A DNA stretch of 5,005 bases from Acetobacteraceae bacterium (GTDB lineage: Bacteria; Pseudomonadota; Alphaproteobacteria; Acetobacterales; Acetobacteraceae), in the NCBI GenBank assembly GCA_014377905.1, contig JACMOQ010000343.1, positions 1 through 5,005 of the forward strand, in the 5' to 3' direction. The notes under the pieces were generated by a model. That model did no database searches and was not told the DNA's origin. It worked only from the letters and a program-made list of their open reading frames with translations. Of the stretch, positions 1 to 5,005 are shown piece after piece. A program made the position numbers and the translations under genes. How positions within the stretch are numbered: the stretch's first letter is position 1; every line of letters begins with the position of its first letter.

Positions 1-410
1 CGACAACAGTGCTGTCGTTCGTAACGCTGCCGCCCTATTTGCGCGGCGAGGCGACCGCGGTGCAAAGCCTGTTCCGCAATATCGGCGCGGCAGCGGGGAT
101 TTCGATCGTGGCATCCGCGCTCGCCAACAGCGCACAGATTTCCCATGCCGGATTGGCCGCCGGGATCACGCCGTTCAACCGCAACCTGCAAGACCGTGGC
201 GTGATGAGCCAGATGCTCGACCCGCGCCACGAACGCGGGGCACGGCGGCTCGATGCGATGATCAGCCGGGAGGCAACGGTGATTGCCTACAGCAATGATT
301 TCCTGATGATGAGCTATATTGTTTTCCCGCCCCTGCTGCTACTGCCTTTCATGCGTCGGACGCCGCGCCCGACGCTCGCGGTTGCCAAAGTGGCAGCAGC
401 CGCCGAATAG
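1..410 (+). CDS. DHA2/EmrB-type MFS drug efflux transporter, C-terminal part (5' end outside window)
   Basis: This is the last 135 codons of a gene that begins before the window; the reading frame is open from base 3 and the first GTG (base 9) is an internal valine, not a start. The segment LPPYLRGEATAVQSLFRNIG followed by AAAGISIVASAL is typical of the late transmembrane region of EmrB/QacA-like 14-helix transporters, where a conserved RNIG-GISI stretch follows a cytoplasmic loop. A hydrophilic loop of about 50 residues comes next, then a final hydrophobic helix (about LMMSYIVFPPLLLLPF) and a short basic and alanine-rich tail, as expected for a DHA2 C-terminus. Such proteins export drugs or other toxic compounds across the inner membrane using the proton gradient, usually with an EmrA-type adaptor. 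The substrate cannot be read from this fragment. nagB starts five bases after the TAG stop, so the two are probably co-transcribed. Confidence 0.85.
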   Translation, partial: TTVLSFVTLPPYLRGEATAVQSLFRNIGAAAGISIVASALANSAQISHAGLAAGITPFNRNLQDRGVMSQMLDPRHERGARRLDAMISREATVIAYSNDFLMMSYIVFPPLLLLPFMRRTPRPTLAVAKVAAAAE

Positions 411-415
411 AAATC

Positions 416-1144
416 ATGATCGACGTTCGACGCTTTCCAGACACAACCAATGCCGCCGCCGCCGCCGCGGATTTCATCATCGCGCGCCTGCAGGCCAAGC
501 CCGATCTGGTGCTCGGCGTGGCAACAGGGGCAACGATGGTGCCGGTCTACCGCCATCTGGTTGCGGCGCATCGTGTGGGCCGGGCTAATTTTGCGCGGAT
601 GCGCTGCTTCAATGTGGATGAATATGTCGGCCTGCCGCCAGCCAACAAGGCCAGCTTCCGCGCCACCATGGCCGCCCATTTTTACGACCTGATCGGCATT
701 GATCCATCGCGCTGCTTCGTGCCAGACGCGATGGCCGCCGACCTGCTGGCCGCCGCGCAGAGCTACGAAGCCGCGATCGTTGCAGTTGGCGGGATAGATC
801 TGCTGATGCTCGGGATCGGCACCAACGGCCATATCGGCTTTAACGAACCGCCAGCGGATCTGGCGGGCCGGACCTGCCTGGTCGATTTGACTGCCGAGAC
901 ACTTGCCGCCAACGCAAATCAGTTCGATCCCGGGACACTTCAGCCGCGACGGGCGATAACCATGGGCGTCGCGACGATACTGGATGCCAGGGAAATCCTG
1001 CTGGTGGCAACCGGCGCCGGCAAGCGCCTGGCGATTGCGCGCGCGCTGCTTGGACCGCTCGATCCCGCCTGCCCTGCCTCGGCGCTGCAAAGCCATCCGC
1101 ATGTCGTGGCGATCCTGGACGCGGCCGCTGCGTCTGGGCTATAA
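416..1144 (+). CDS. nagB: Glucosamine-6-phosphate deaminase (short form, 242 aa)
   Basis: NagB converts glucosamine 6-phosphate to fructose 6-phosphate and ammonia in the cytoplasm, the step that brings amino sugars into glycolysis. Family landmarks are in order: phosphate-binding loop VATGAT (residues 35-40, usually TGST/TGGT); FNVDEYVGLP (66-74) with the catalytic aspartate D69; LGIGTNGHIGFNEP (132-145) with the ring-opening H139 and its partner E144; and TGAGKRLAI (199-207), whose K203 matches the phosphate-contacting lysine of E. coli NagB. The length of 242 aa matches the short Bacillus-type enzymes rather than the 266-aa allosteric E. coli enzyme, so I infer it is not controlled by N-acetylglucosamine 6-phosphate. 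The ATG at 416 puts the usual N-terminus in register. No clear Shine-Dalgarno precedes it, consistent with translational coupling to the transporter ending at 410. No nagA or other amino-sugar gene is visible. A 6-phosphogluconolactonase-like relative is unlikely given the intact DEY and NGHIGFNEP motifs. Confidence 0.93.
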   Translation: MIDVRRFPDTTNAAAAAADFIIARLQAKPDLVLGVATGATMVPVYRHLVAAHRVGRANFARMRCFNVDEYVGLPPANKASFRATMAAHFYDLIGIDPSRCFVPDAMAADLLAAAQSYEAAIVAVGGIDLLMLGIGTNGHIGFNEPPADLAGRTCLVDLTAETLAANANQFDPGTLQPRRAITMGVATILDAREILLVATGAGKRLAIARALLGPLDPACPASALQSHPHVVAILDAAAASGL

Positions 1145-1145
1145 A
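1116..1145 (+). promoter_or_regulatory. Candidate tRNA promoter overlapping the end of nagB
   Basis: A -10 element TATAAA (1140-1145, 5/6 to TATAAT) is preceded, after 18 bases, by TGGACG (1116-1121, 4/6 to TTGACA). Transcription would start near 1152, about nine bases before the first base of the tRNA. The stretch between the -10 and the start (GACTTCGCGCCC) is GC-rich, as in stringently controlled stable-RNA promoters. The nagB stop codon TAA (1142-1144) lies inside the -10 hexamer. The assignment rests on sequence match and position only. Confidence 0.5.
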
Positions 1146-1160
1146 GACTTCGCGCCCGGC

Positions 1161-1234
1161 GCGGGTGTAGTTCAATGGTAGAACGGCAGCTTCCCAAGCT
1201 GCACACAGGGGTTCGATTCCCCTCACCCGCTCCA
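1161..1234 (+). tRNA. tRNA-Gly, anticodon CCC, with encoded 3' CCA
   Basis: The cloverleaf folds without mismatches: acceptor GCGGGTG (1161-1167) pairs with CACCCGC (1224-1230); D arm GTTC/GAAC (1170-1173 with 1181-1184) around loop AATGGTA; anticodon stem GCAGC/GCTGC (1186-1190 with 1198-1202) around loop TTCCCAA, giving anticodon CCC at 1193-1195; variable loop ACAC; T arm AGGGG/CCCCT (1207-1211 with 1219-1223) around TTCGATT. The discriminator is T1231 and CCA is encoded at 1232-1234. It reads the glycine codon GGG. The gene sits 16 bases after nagB and 33 bases before the dehydrogenase, an unusually tight position for a tRNA between coding genes. No T-run terminator follows it. Confidence 0.97.
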
Positions 1235-1267
1235 ACGCTCCCCCCATCTCCAAACGGATTGCCCGCC

Positions 1268-2134
1268 ATGACACAGAGTGCCGATCTCGGGTTTATCGGC
1301 CTTGGTGTGATGGGCGCGCCGATGTGCCGCAACTTGGCCACCAGGTCCGGGCGGCGTGTGGTGGCCTTCGACCGATCCGCGACATCCCTCGCTGCCCATG
1401 TCGGTCCGCAGGCTGCATCCGTCGGCGCTGTTGCCCGCGACTGCGCCATTTTGTTCCTGTGCCTGCCGAGCGGGGTGCATGTCGAAGCCGTCGTCGCGGA
1501 AATCCTGGCCGTTGCGGTTCGCCGCCTCGCGATGGTTGTCGATATGGGCACATCCCCGGTCGCCATGACCCGCATCCTGGCGACCCGCCTCGCGGCCGAG
1601 GGCATCACCTGGGTGGACGCCCCGATCGCCCGCACCCGGCAGGCGGCGGAAGATGGCACGCTAAGCGTAATGGTCGGCGCGACCGAGGCTGATTTCGCAA
1701 TCCTGCAACCGCTGCTCGCCTGCATGGCGAGCGATGTGACCCTTTGCGGACTGGTCGGCTGCGGGCAGGCGGTCAAAATTCTCAACAACATGGTGCTGGT
1801 GGAAACCGTGGCGGCGTTGTCGGAGGCCCTGGCCATCGGGCGCGGCGTCGGCCTCAATCCGGCGGTCTTGTTCGACACGCTGGCGAAAGGGTCCGCCGAT
1901 AGTTTCGCGCTCCGCAATCACGGGATGAAGGCGATGCTGCCGGGGGTATTCCCTGAACGCGCGTTCTCGGTGGCCTATGCCCGGAAGGATATCGGTTACG
2001 CGCTGGAACTGGCGCGGGACGCAGGCGTGGATGCCGCTGGCGCCGAACGTGGGGCCGCCCTGCTCGATGCGGCGAGCGACGCCGGGTGCGGGGATTTGTA
2101 TTGGCCGGTTGTTGCGAAATTGTTTGAGCGGTAA
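1268..2134 (+). CDS. NAD(P)-dependent beta-hydroxyacid dehydrogenase (3-hydroxyisobutyrate dehydrogenase family)
   Basis: This 288-aa protein has the full length and motif order of the family that includes 3-hydroxyisobutyrate dehydrogenase, tartronate semialdehyde reductase (GarR/GlxR) and relatives. These soluble enzymes oxidise a beta-hydroxyacid, or reduce the semialdehyde, with NAD(P). The Rossmann motif GFIGLGVMGAPM lies at residues 8-19. VVAFDRS (31-37) ends the second strand with D35, which hints at NAD preference, although R36 leaves this open. DMGTSP (92-97) follows, then the substrate region at 117-131 and GCGQAVKILNNM (164-175) with the catalytic lysine K170 and N174. A C-terminal helical domain contains K240-D241. 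The usual substrate motif DAPVSGG reads DAPIART here, so the substrate should not be named by homology. The start is the ATG at 1268: the open frame runs back to 1175 but that part is tRNA sequence. Only a weak GGAT (1256-1259) precedes the ATG. Confidence 0.88.
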   Translation: MTQSADLGFIGLGVMGAPMCRNLATRSGRRVVAFDRSATSLAAHVGPQAASVGAVARDCAILFLCLPSGVHVEAVVAEILAVAVRRLAMVVDMGTSPVAMTRILATRLAAEGITWVDAPIARTRQAAEDGTLSVMVGATEADFAILQPLLACMASDVTLCGLVGCGQAVKILNNMVLVETVAALSEALAIGRGVGLNPAVLFDTLAKGSADSFALRNHGMKAMLPGVFPERAFSVAYARKDIGYALELARDAGVDAAGAERGAALLDAASDAGCGDLYWPVVAKLFER

Positions 2135-2142
2135 GAAGAGCA

Positions 2143-2166
2143 GTTCTTTTTGTGAATAAAAAGAAC
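2143..2166. repeat. Perfect 9-bp inverted repeat
   Basis: GTTCTTTTT (2143-2151) and AAAAAGAAC (2158-2166) are exact reverse complements separated by the six-base loop GTGAAT. The AAAAAG part (2158-2163) can also pair with CTTTTT at 2175-2180, giving a competing fold. The stem is A/T-rich and is not followed at once by a T-run on either strand, so it is not a textbook terminator. It may be part of a dispersed intergenic repeat. Confidence 0.6.
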
Positions 2167-2194
2167 CAAAAAAACTTTTTGATACTTTGTGGCC

Positions 2195-2238
2195 GGTGAA
2201 AAGACGGGTTTGTGGGAACCGGGAAGTCACCTTTTTTT
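2195..2238 (+). terminator. Possible Rho-independent terminator of the dehydrogenase unit
   Basis: GGTGA (2195-2199) pairs with TCACC (2227-2231), which is followed directly by seven T residues (2232-2238). An inner stem GGTT/AACC (2207-2210 with 2217-2220) shortens the large loop. The order of stem then T-run fits a plus-strand terminator about 100 bases after the dehydrogenase stop. The outer stem is only five pairs around a 27-base interior, so the call is tentative. Confidence 0.35.
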
Positions 2239-2255
2239 GACAAAAGACGCACTTG

Positions 2256-3083
2256 CTACAACCCGATAATCCGCCGCCGGATTCGTGCGCTGATCGCATC
2301 GATAATACTGACCGTCACCAAAATCATCAAAATGATGAACAGCACCTCATCCCAATACCGCACCTTGATGCGTTCCGCGATCTGCAACCCGATGCCGCCA
2401 GCGCCGACCACGCCGAGGATACTGGCGCTTCTTGTGTTGCTTTCGATCTGATACAAATACTGCGCCAGCATCACCGGCAACACCTGCGGGATTAACCCGA
2501 AGCGGATTCGCAGCGTGTTGGTGCCGCCGACGGCGCGGATTGCCTCGGGCTGGCGGGCATCGGCGTTTTCGATCGCTTCGGCGAATAGTTTCGCCAGCAC
2601 CGCGACTTCAGCCACCGCGATTGCCAGCACGCCAGCAAGCGGCCCGAGGCCAACCGCACGCACAAATGCCAGCGCCCAGATCAATTGATCCATGCCGCGA
2701 AAACCATCAAACACCCGGCGGATGGAAAAATGCGCCAGCGCGTTTACCACGACGTTGCGCGAGCCGAGGAAGCCGAGCGGCACCGCCAGCACCACCGCGA
2801 TGGTGCTGCCGAGGAAGGCCATTGCGACCGATTCGCCGATGCCTTGTAAAATATCCTGCCATTGGTCGCCGGGGCTGGGCGGGATCATCAGTCGCAGAAT
2901 AACCGTGATGCCGTCTATCCCGCGCCACAGCCGCGCAAACGTAATGTCGAACCACCAGAACAATGCGGCGAGCCAAGCGAGCACGGCCACACCGGCGAAC
3001 CAGCGCAGCGCCCGCCCGGTTGGGGTCGGCCCGAAAGCGCGTGGCAGGCGCGCTTGCCAGGATGCGATCTCGGCGCCGGTCAT
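2256..3083 (-). CDS. phnE: Phosphonate ABC transporter permease (second PhnE)
   Basis: This 275-aa inner-membrane protein is the second permease subunit of the phosphonate importer. After a hydrophilic N-terminus there is a first hydrophobic helix (about 28-48), then the binding-protein-dependent permease core (about 85-265) with several membrane segments. The cytoplasmic EAA loop that docks the ATPase reads PEAIRAVGGTNT...LIPQVLP (179-203). PhnE-family marks are KLFAEAIENAD (165-175), Y211-Q-x-E-x-N-x-R and GVVGAGGIG (224-232). It is closely related to the permease encoded just upstream, so the pair probably forms a heterodimeric channel. Its ATG (3083-3081) overlaps the TGA of that gene as ATGA, a sign of translational coupling; GGCGGA lies seven bases before the ATG. 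It is the last gene of the operon and its TAG faces the convergent dehydrogenase. Confidence 0.92.
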   Translation of the reverse strand: MTGAEIASWQARLPRAFGPTPTGRALRWFAGVAVLAWLAALFWWFDITFARLWRGIDGITVILRLMIPPSPGDQWQDILQGIGESVAMAFLGSTIAVVLAVPLGFLGSRNVVVNALAHFSIRRVFDGFRGMDQLIWALAFVRAVGLGPLAGVLAIAVAEVAVLAKLFAEAIENADARQPEAIRAVGGTNTLRIRFGLIPQVLPVMLAQYLYQIESNTRSASILGVVGAGGIGLQIAERIKVRYWDEVLFIILMILVTVSIIDAISARIRRRIIGL

Positions 3084-3949
3084 GCCACGATCCGCCCGAT
3101 GACGCGGGTGCGGACCAGTTCGGAAAACATGTCGATCAACGCGACGGCTATAATCATCAACACCACGATGGCGCTGATTTCCTCGTAATAATTCTGACTG
3201 ATCACCTGATAAAGCTCCTGCCCGATGCCGCCGGCGCCGACAAAGCCGATCACCGCGGCGCCGCGCACGTTAATTTCGAGCCGCAGCAGGGCGTAGCTTA
3301 GAAAATTCGGTAGCACCTGTGGCAGGATTGCGTAACGAACGCCTTGCGCCCAGGTGCCTCCAGTGGCACGAATGGCTTCCCACGGGCGCATATCGGCATT
3401 TTCCACCGCTTCGGCGAACAGTTTCCCCATCGCACCGGTGGTGTGCGCCGCGATCGCCAGAATACCGGCGAGCGGCCCGACCCCGAAGGCCCACACCAGG
3501 ATCAGCGCGTAGACGATATCTGGCACGGTGCGGAACAGTTCCAGCCCACGCCGCACAATCACATAAGTCGCCAGGTTGGGCGACAGATTGCGGGTGCCGG
3601 CAAAGCACAGCACGAAGCCGGTAATCGAACCGCCCAGGGTTGCCAGCGCCGCGATCTGGCTGGTTTCGAACATCAGCCACGCCCAACTGTCCAACCGGTA
3701 GAACCAGAAGGCGAAAGAACCTTCGGTTTTCACCCCGCCAAACAGATGCGCCCAATGCAGCGTGGGGGTGATTTTGACGAAATATTCGCCAACCCGGGGA
3801 ACACCGGCCATTAGGGCTGCCGGCGTCACATCGGCAATCTTCGCCGAAATTGTCAGGCAGATCAGCAGCACCACGCCATAGCCCAGTGTCGCCAAGCGCC
3901 TGGCGCGCTGCTGGGCGCGCCGGGATTGTTCGATCCCAACAATATCCAT
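3080..3949 (-). CDS. phnE: Phosphonate ABC transporter permease (first PhnE)
   Basis: This 289-aa membrane subunit of a PhnCDE-type importer passes phosphonates or related phosphorus compounds across the inner membrane. A basic N-terminus and first helix (about 22-38) lead into a non-membrane stretch of about 55 residues, probably periplasmic, before the permease core (about 95-275). The ATPase-docking EAA loop is EAIRATGGTW...AILPQVLP (191-214). PhnE marks are FRTVPDIVYALI (139-150), KLFAEAVENAD (176-186), LEINVRGAAVIGFVGAGGIG (224-243) and the C-terminal V-I-D/LID helix. It shares most of these motifs with the downstream permease, indicating an old tandem duplication followed by specialisation. 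The ATG at 3949 is seven bases after the phnD stop and its TGA overlaps the next start, so all three genes are one transcript. Only a weak ribosome site is seen, fitting coupled translation. Confidence 0.93.
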   Translation of the reverse strand: MDIVGIEQSRRAQQRARRLATLGYGVVLLICLTISAKIADVTPAALMAGVPRVGEYFVKITPTLHWAHLFGGVKTEGSFAFWFYRLDSWAWLMFETSQIAALATLGGSITGFVLCFAGTRNLSPNLATYVIVRRGLELFRTVPDIVYALILVWAFGVGPLAGILAIAAHTTGAMGKLFAEAVENADMRPWEAIRATGGTWAQGVRYAILPQVLPNFLSYALLRLEINVRGAAVIGFVGAGGIGQELYQVISQNYYEEISAIVVLMIIAVALIDMFSELVRTRVIGRIVA

Positions 3950-3956
3950 CGTAAAA

Positions 3957-4922
3957 TTACCGCTTGCGGCGTTGGGCCGCCTCTTCCTTCACCAGATCAA
4001 TGAACACCGAATAATCGTCGTGGGTGACCGGCACCCAATCGACTCCGCTGCCCAGGTTCACCGCCTTGAAGACGTCGGGGTAATTTTTCACGATGGCGCG
4101 GTGCAGTTCGTACATATCGGCATGGAACGCGGCCGGCAGATCGGAGCGCACCGCGAACGGCCCGTTAAGTATCGGGCGCGATTTCCAGATGATCCGCAGA
4201 TTGGCCATGTCGAGCAGTTTCTTGTCCGACATCATCCGCAACGTGCCGCGGGTGTAGCCCTGCGACACCTCGCCAATGCCCGATGTCCAGGTAACACCCG
4301 CATCGTATTGCTTGTTCATCACCGCAATGACGCCCTGTTCATGCCCGCCGGAAAACCCGGTGCGGCCGAAATACTTGTTCGGCTCCGGATCGATGCCTGC
4401 GGCGCGAAATTCCGAGCGCGGGATCAGATAGCCGCTGGCACTGTTGGGGTCGGCCCAGGCGAGCGACTTGCCGCGCAGCTGTTCCAACGTGGTGATGCCG
4501 CTGTCGGCGCGGACATACAGCACCGCGACATAAAAGTTACCGCCATCCTGTTCCTGGCTGGTGAATATTGGCTTGACGTTGCCGTTGCTTTCCAACCAAG
4601 CCTGGGCATAGGAAACCGGGCTCATATACGACGCATCAACCTGCTTGGCGGCGAAGGCCTGGATGACGCCTGCATAGTCGGCCGCCATCACCAGCTTGAC
4701 CGGAATTTCGAAGATTTCTTCGAGCAGCTTCTGGTAGGGGGTGTAGCGCGCCAGGCGGTCGGCGTCGTTCTCCCCACCCAGCAGGCCCATGCGGATGGTC
4801 GGCACCTGCGCGGCCCAGGGGCGCTTGCCTTTCTTGGGCATGGCGCGTGTTTCCTGCGCCATTGCGGTGGTTGCGAACGGCAGGATAGCGCTGGCAGCAA
4901 GCAGTCGGCGACGATGGATCAT
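3957..4922 (-). CDS. phnD: Phosphonate ABC transporter periplasmic substrate-binding protein
   Basis: This 321-aa secreted binding protein captures phosphonates or similar phosphorus ligands and delivers them to the two PhnE permeases. The signal peptide spans about residues 1-22: positive RRR at 4-6, hydrophobic core, then AMA before Q23. HRRRLLA loosely fits a twin-arginine motif, so Tat or Sec export are both possible. PhnD landmarks are GLLGGENDADRLARYTPYQK (47-66), ADYAGVIQAF (81-90), DPNSASGYLIPR (158-169), with S161 and S163 in the place of the phosphonate-gripping serines of E. coli PhnD, GGHEQGVIAVMNKQYDAG (192-209) with H194, and IIWKSRPILNGP (244-255). The last part matches rhizobial PhnD style. 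The start is ATG 4922, supported by the signal peptide and an AAGGTG ribosome site; a longer frame reaching TTG 4985 would begin inside the Pho box. In E. coli NNTEN faces the ligand amine; here it is TWTSG, so ligand preference may differ. Confidence 0.93.
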   Translation of the reverse strand: MIHRRRLLAASAILPFATTAMAQETRAMPKKGKRPWAAQVPTIRMGLLGGENDADRLARYTPYQKLLEEIFEIPVKLVMAADYAGVIQAFAAKQVDASYMSPVSYAQAWLESNGNVKPIFTSQEQDGGNFYVAVLYVRADSGITTLEQLRGKSLAWADPNSASGYLIPRSEFRAAGIDPEPNKYFGRTGFSGGHEQGVIAVMNKQYDAGVTWTSGIGEVSQGYTRGTLRMMSDKKLLDMANLRIIWKSRPILNGPFAVRSDLPAAFHADMYELHRAIVKNYPDVFKAVNLGSGVDWVPVTHDDYSVFIDLVKEEAAQRRKR

Positions 4923-4927
4923 CTTGG

Positions 4928-4933
4928 CACCTT
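4928..4933 (-). promoter_or_regulatory. Ribosome binding site of phnD
   Basis: AAGGTG on the minus strand lies five bases before the ATG at 4922. It is the clearest Shine-Dalgarno match in the window and, with the signal peptide that begins at this ATG, decides the phnD start against the upstream TTG at 4985. Confidence 0.7.
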
Positions 4934-4962
4934 CCCGTGGTGGAACTTCCCCGGACTCTGCG

Positions 4963-4968
4963 CTGATA
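4963..4968 (-). promoter_or_regulatory. -10-like element of the phnD promoter
   Basis: TATCAG (4/6 to TATAAT) on the minus strand begins ten bases after the 18-base Pho box, the same spacing as in the E. coli phoA promoter (Pho box, ten bases, TATAGT). Transcription would start near 4956 and give a leader of about 34 bases before the phnD ATG. In PhoB-dependent promoters the box takes the place of a conventional -35. Confidence 0.45.
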
Positions 4969-4978
4969 TGGCAGTTGG

Positions 4979-4996
4979 ATGTCAAGGGGATGACAG
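4979..4996 (-). promoter_or_regulatory. Pho box (PhoB binding site) upstream of phnD
   Basis: On the minus strand CTGTCAT (4996-4990), a four-base spacer CCCC, then TTGACAT (4985-4979) form two direct 7-mers on an 11-base repeat, the architecture of the Pho box CTGTCAT-N4-CTGTCAT. The first repeat is 7/7 and the second 5/7; the spacer is C-rich rather than the usual A/T. The location, 56 bases before the start of a phosphonate-uptake gene, and the spacing to a -10-like hexamer strengthen the call. It implies activation by phospho-PhoB when phosphate is scarce. Confidence 0.7.
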
Positions 4997-5005
4997 TTTC
5001 GTTAC

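Larger units (their letters stand above)
2135..2255. other. Convergent intergenic spacer, A/T-rich and palindromic
   Basis: This 121-base spacer separates the 3' ends of the plus-strand dehydrogenase and the minus-strand phnE2. It is much richer in A and T than the flanking genes and is full of runs: A5 and T5 in an inverted repeat, A7 at 2168-2174, T5 at 2176-2180 and T7 at 2232-2238. No coding potential is evident. Its likely job is transcription termination in both directions; the specific elements are listed separately. Confidence 0.6.

Noticed and set aside
314..1102. Minus-strand 262-codon frame opposite nagB
   Set aside because: It lies wholly antisense to a gene with intact catalytic motifs and shows low-complexity, arginine- and glycine-rich composition with no recognisable domain.
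1175..1267. Upstream extension of the dehydrogenase to an ATG at 1175
   Set aside because: The extra 31 residues (MVERQLPKLHTGVRFPSPAP...) are tRNA sequence read as protein; the family N-terminus begins at 1268.
840..1274. Minus-strand 144-codon frame over the nagB end and tRNA
   Set aside because: It carries another tRNA-antisense peptide (RGIEPLCAAWEAAVLPLNYT) and otherwise mirrors nagB codons; no family features.
940..1917. Long minus-strand open frame (325 codons) opposite nagB, the tRNA and the dehydrogenase
   Set aside because: It is a high-GC antisense shadow. Its GEGNRTPVCSLGSCRSTIEL segment is the antisense translation of the tRNA-Gly gene, a well-known annotation artefact.
2862..3301. 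Plus-strand frames opposite the two permease genes
   Set aside because: They are antisense shadows of phnE coding sequence, with no ribosome site, no family match and no membrane or domain pattern.
4923..4985. Longer phnD starting at TTG 4985
   Set aside because: The TTG is part of the Pho box, the added 21 residues would precede and spoil the signal peptide, and ATG 4922 has a good ribosome site.
4990..5005. Possible divergent plus-strand gene starting at ATG 4990
   Set aside because: Only five codons are visible, the GGGG before the ATG is too close to serve as a ribosome site, and the ATG belongs to the Pho box repeat.
1..5005. CRISPR arrays, insertion sequences, toxin-antitoxin pairs or att sites around the tRNA
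   Set aside because: No spaced direct repeats, transposase motifs, small paired frames or duplicated tRNA 3' end were seen; the tRNA is intact and flanked by ordinary genes.

Overview
The window is GC-rich, densely packed bacterial chromosome, most likely from an alphaproteobacterium. The basis is the high-GC wobble usage, the rhizobial-style PhnD sequence, the tandem PhnE1/PhnE2 permeases and a tRNA-Gly of alphaproteobacterial type. An A/T-rich palindromic spacer (GTTCTTTTT...AAAAAGAAC) resembles short spacers I associate with Acetobacteraceae. That family placement rests on recollection and is only a lean.

Layout. Left block, plus strand: the C-terminal part of a DHA2/EmrB-type MFS efflux transporter (ends 410); five bases later a short glucosamine-6-phosphate deaminase gene, nagB (416-1144); 16 bases later a complete tRNA-Gly with anticodon CCC (1161-1234); then an NAD(P)-dependent beta-hydroxyacid (3-hydroxyisobutyrate-type) dehydrogenase (1268-2134). 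A promoter-like sequence with a GC-rich discriminator overlaps the nagB stop codon and probably drives the tRNA. Middle: a 121-base convergent spacer (2135-2255), A/T-rich and palindromic, with one hairpin plus T-run that could terminate the plus-strand unit. Right block, minus strand: phnD (start 4922), phnE1 (start 3949) and phnE2 (start 3083), separated by 7 bases and by a 4-base ATGA overlap, so clearly one operon.

The phn genes encode the periplasmic binding protein and two membrane subunits of a phosphonate/phosphate-ester ABC importer. Just upstream of phnD is a good match to a PhoB (Pho) box, with a -10-like hexamer at the spacing of classical PhoB-dependent promoters. This points to induction by phosphate starvation and argues that phnD is the first gene of its transcript. 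The ATPase gene phnC and all C-P bond-cleaving genes are absent from the window.

All genes belong to known families, and I do not see evidence for a wholly new system. The points most worth a second look are the Pho box, the missing ATPase, the tRNA promoter hidden in the end of nagB, the tRNA-mRNA arrangement, the palindromic spacer, and a changed substrate-binding motif in the dehydrogenase.
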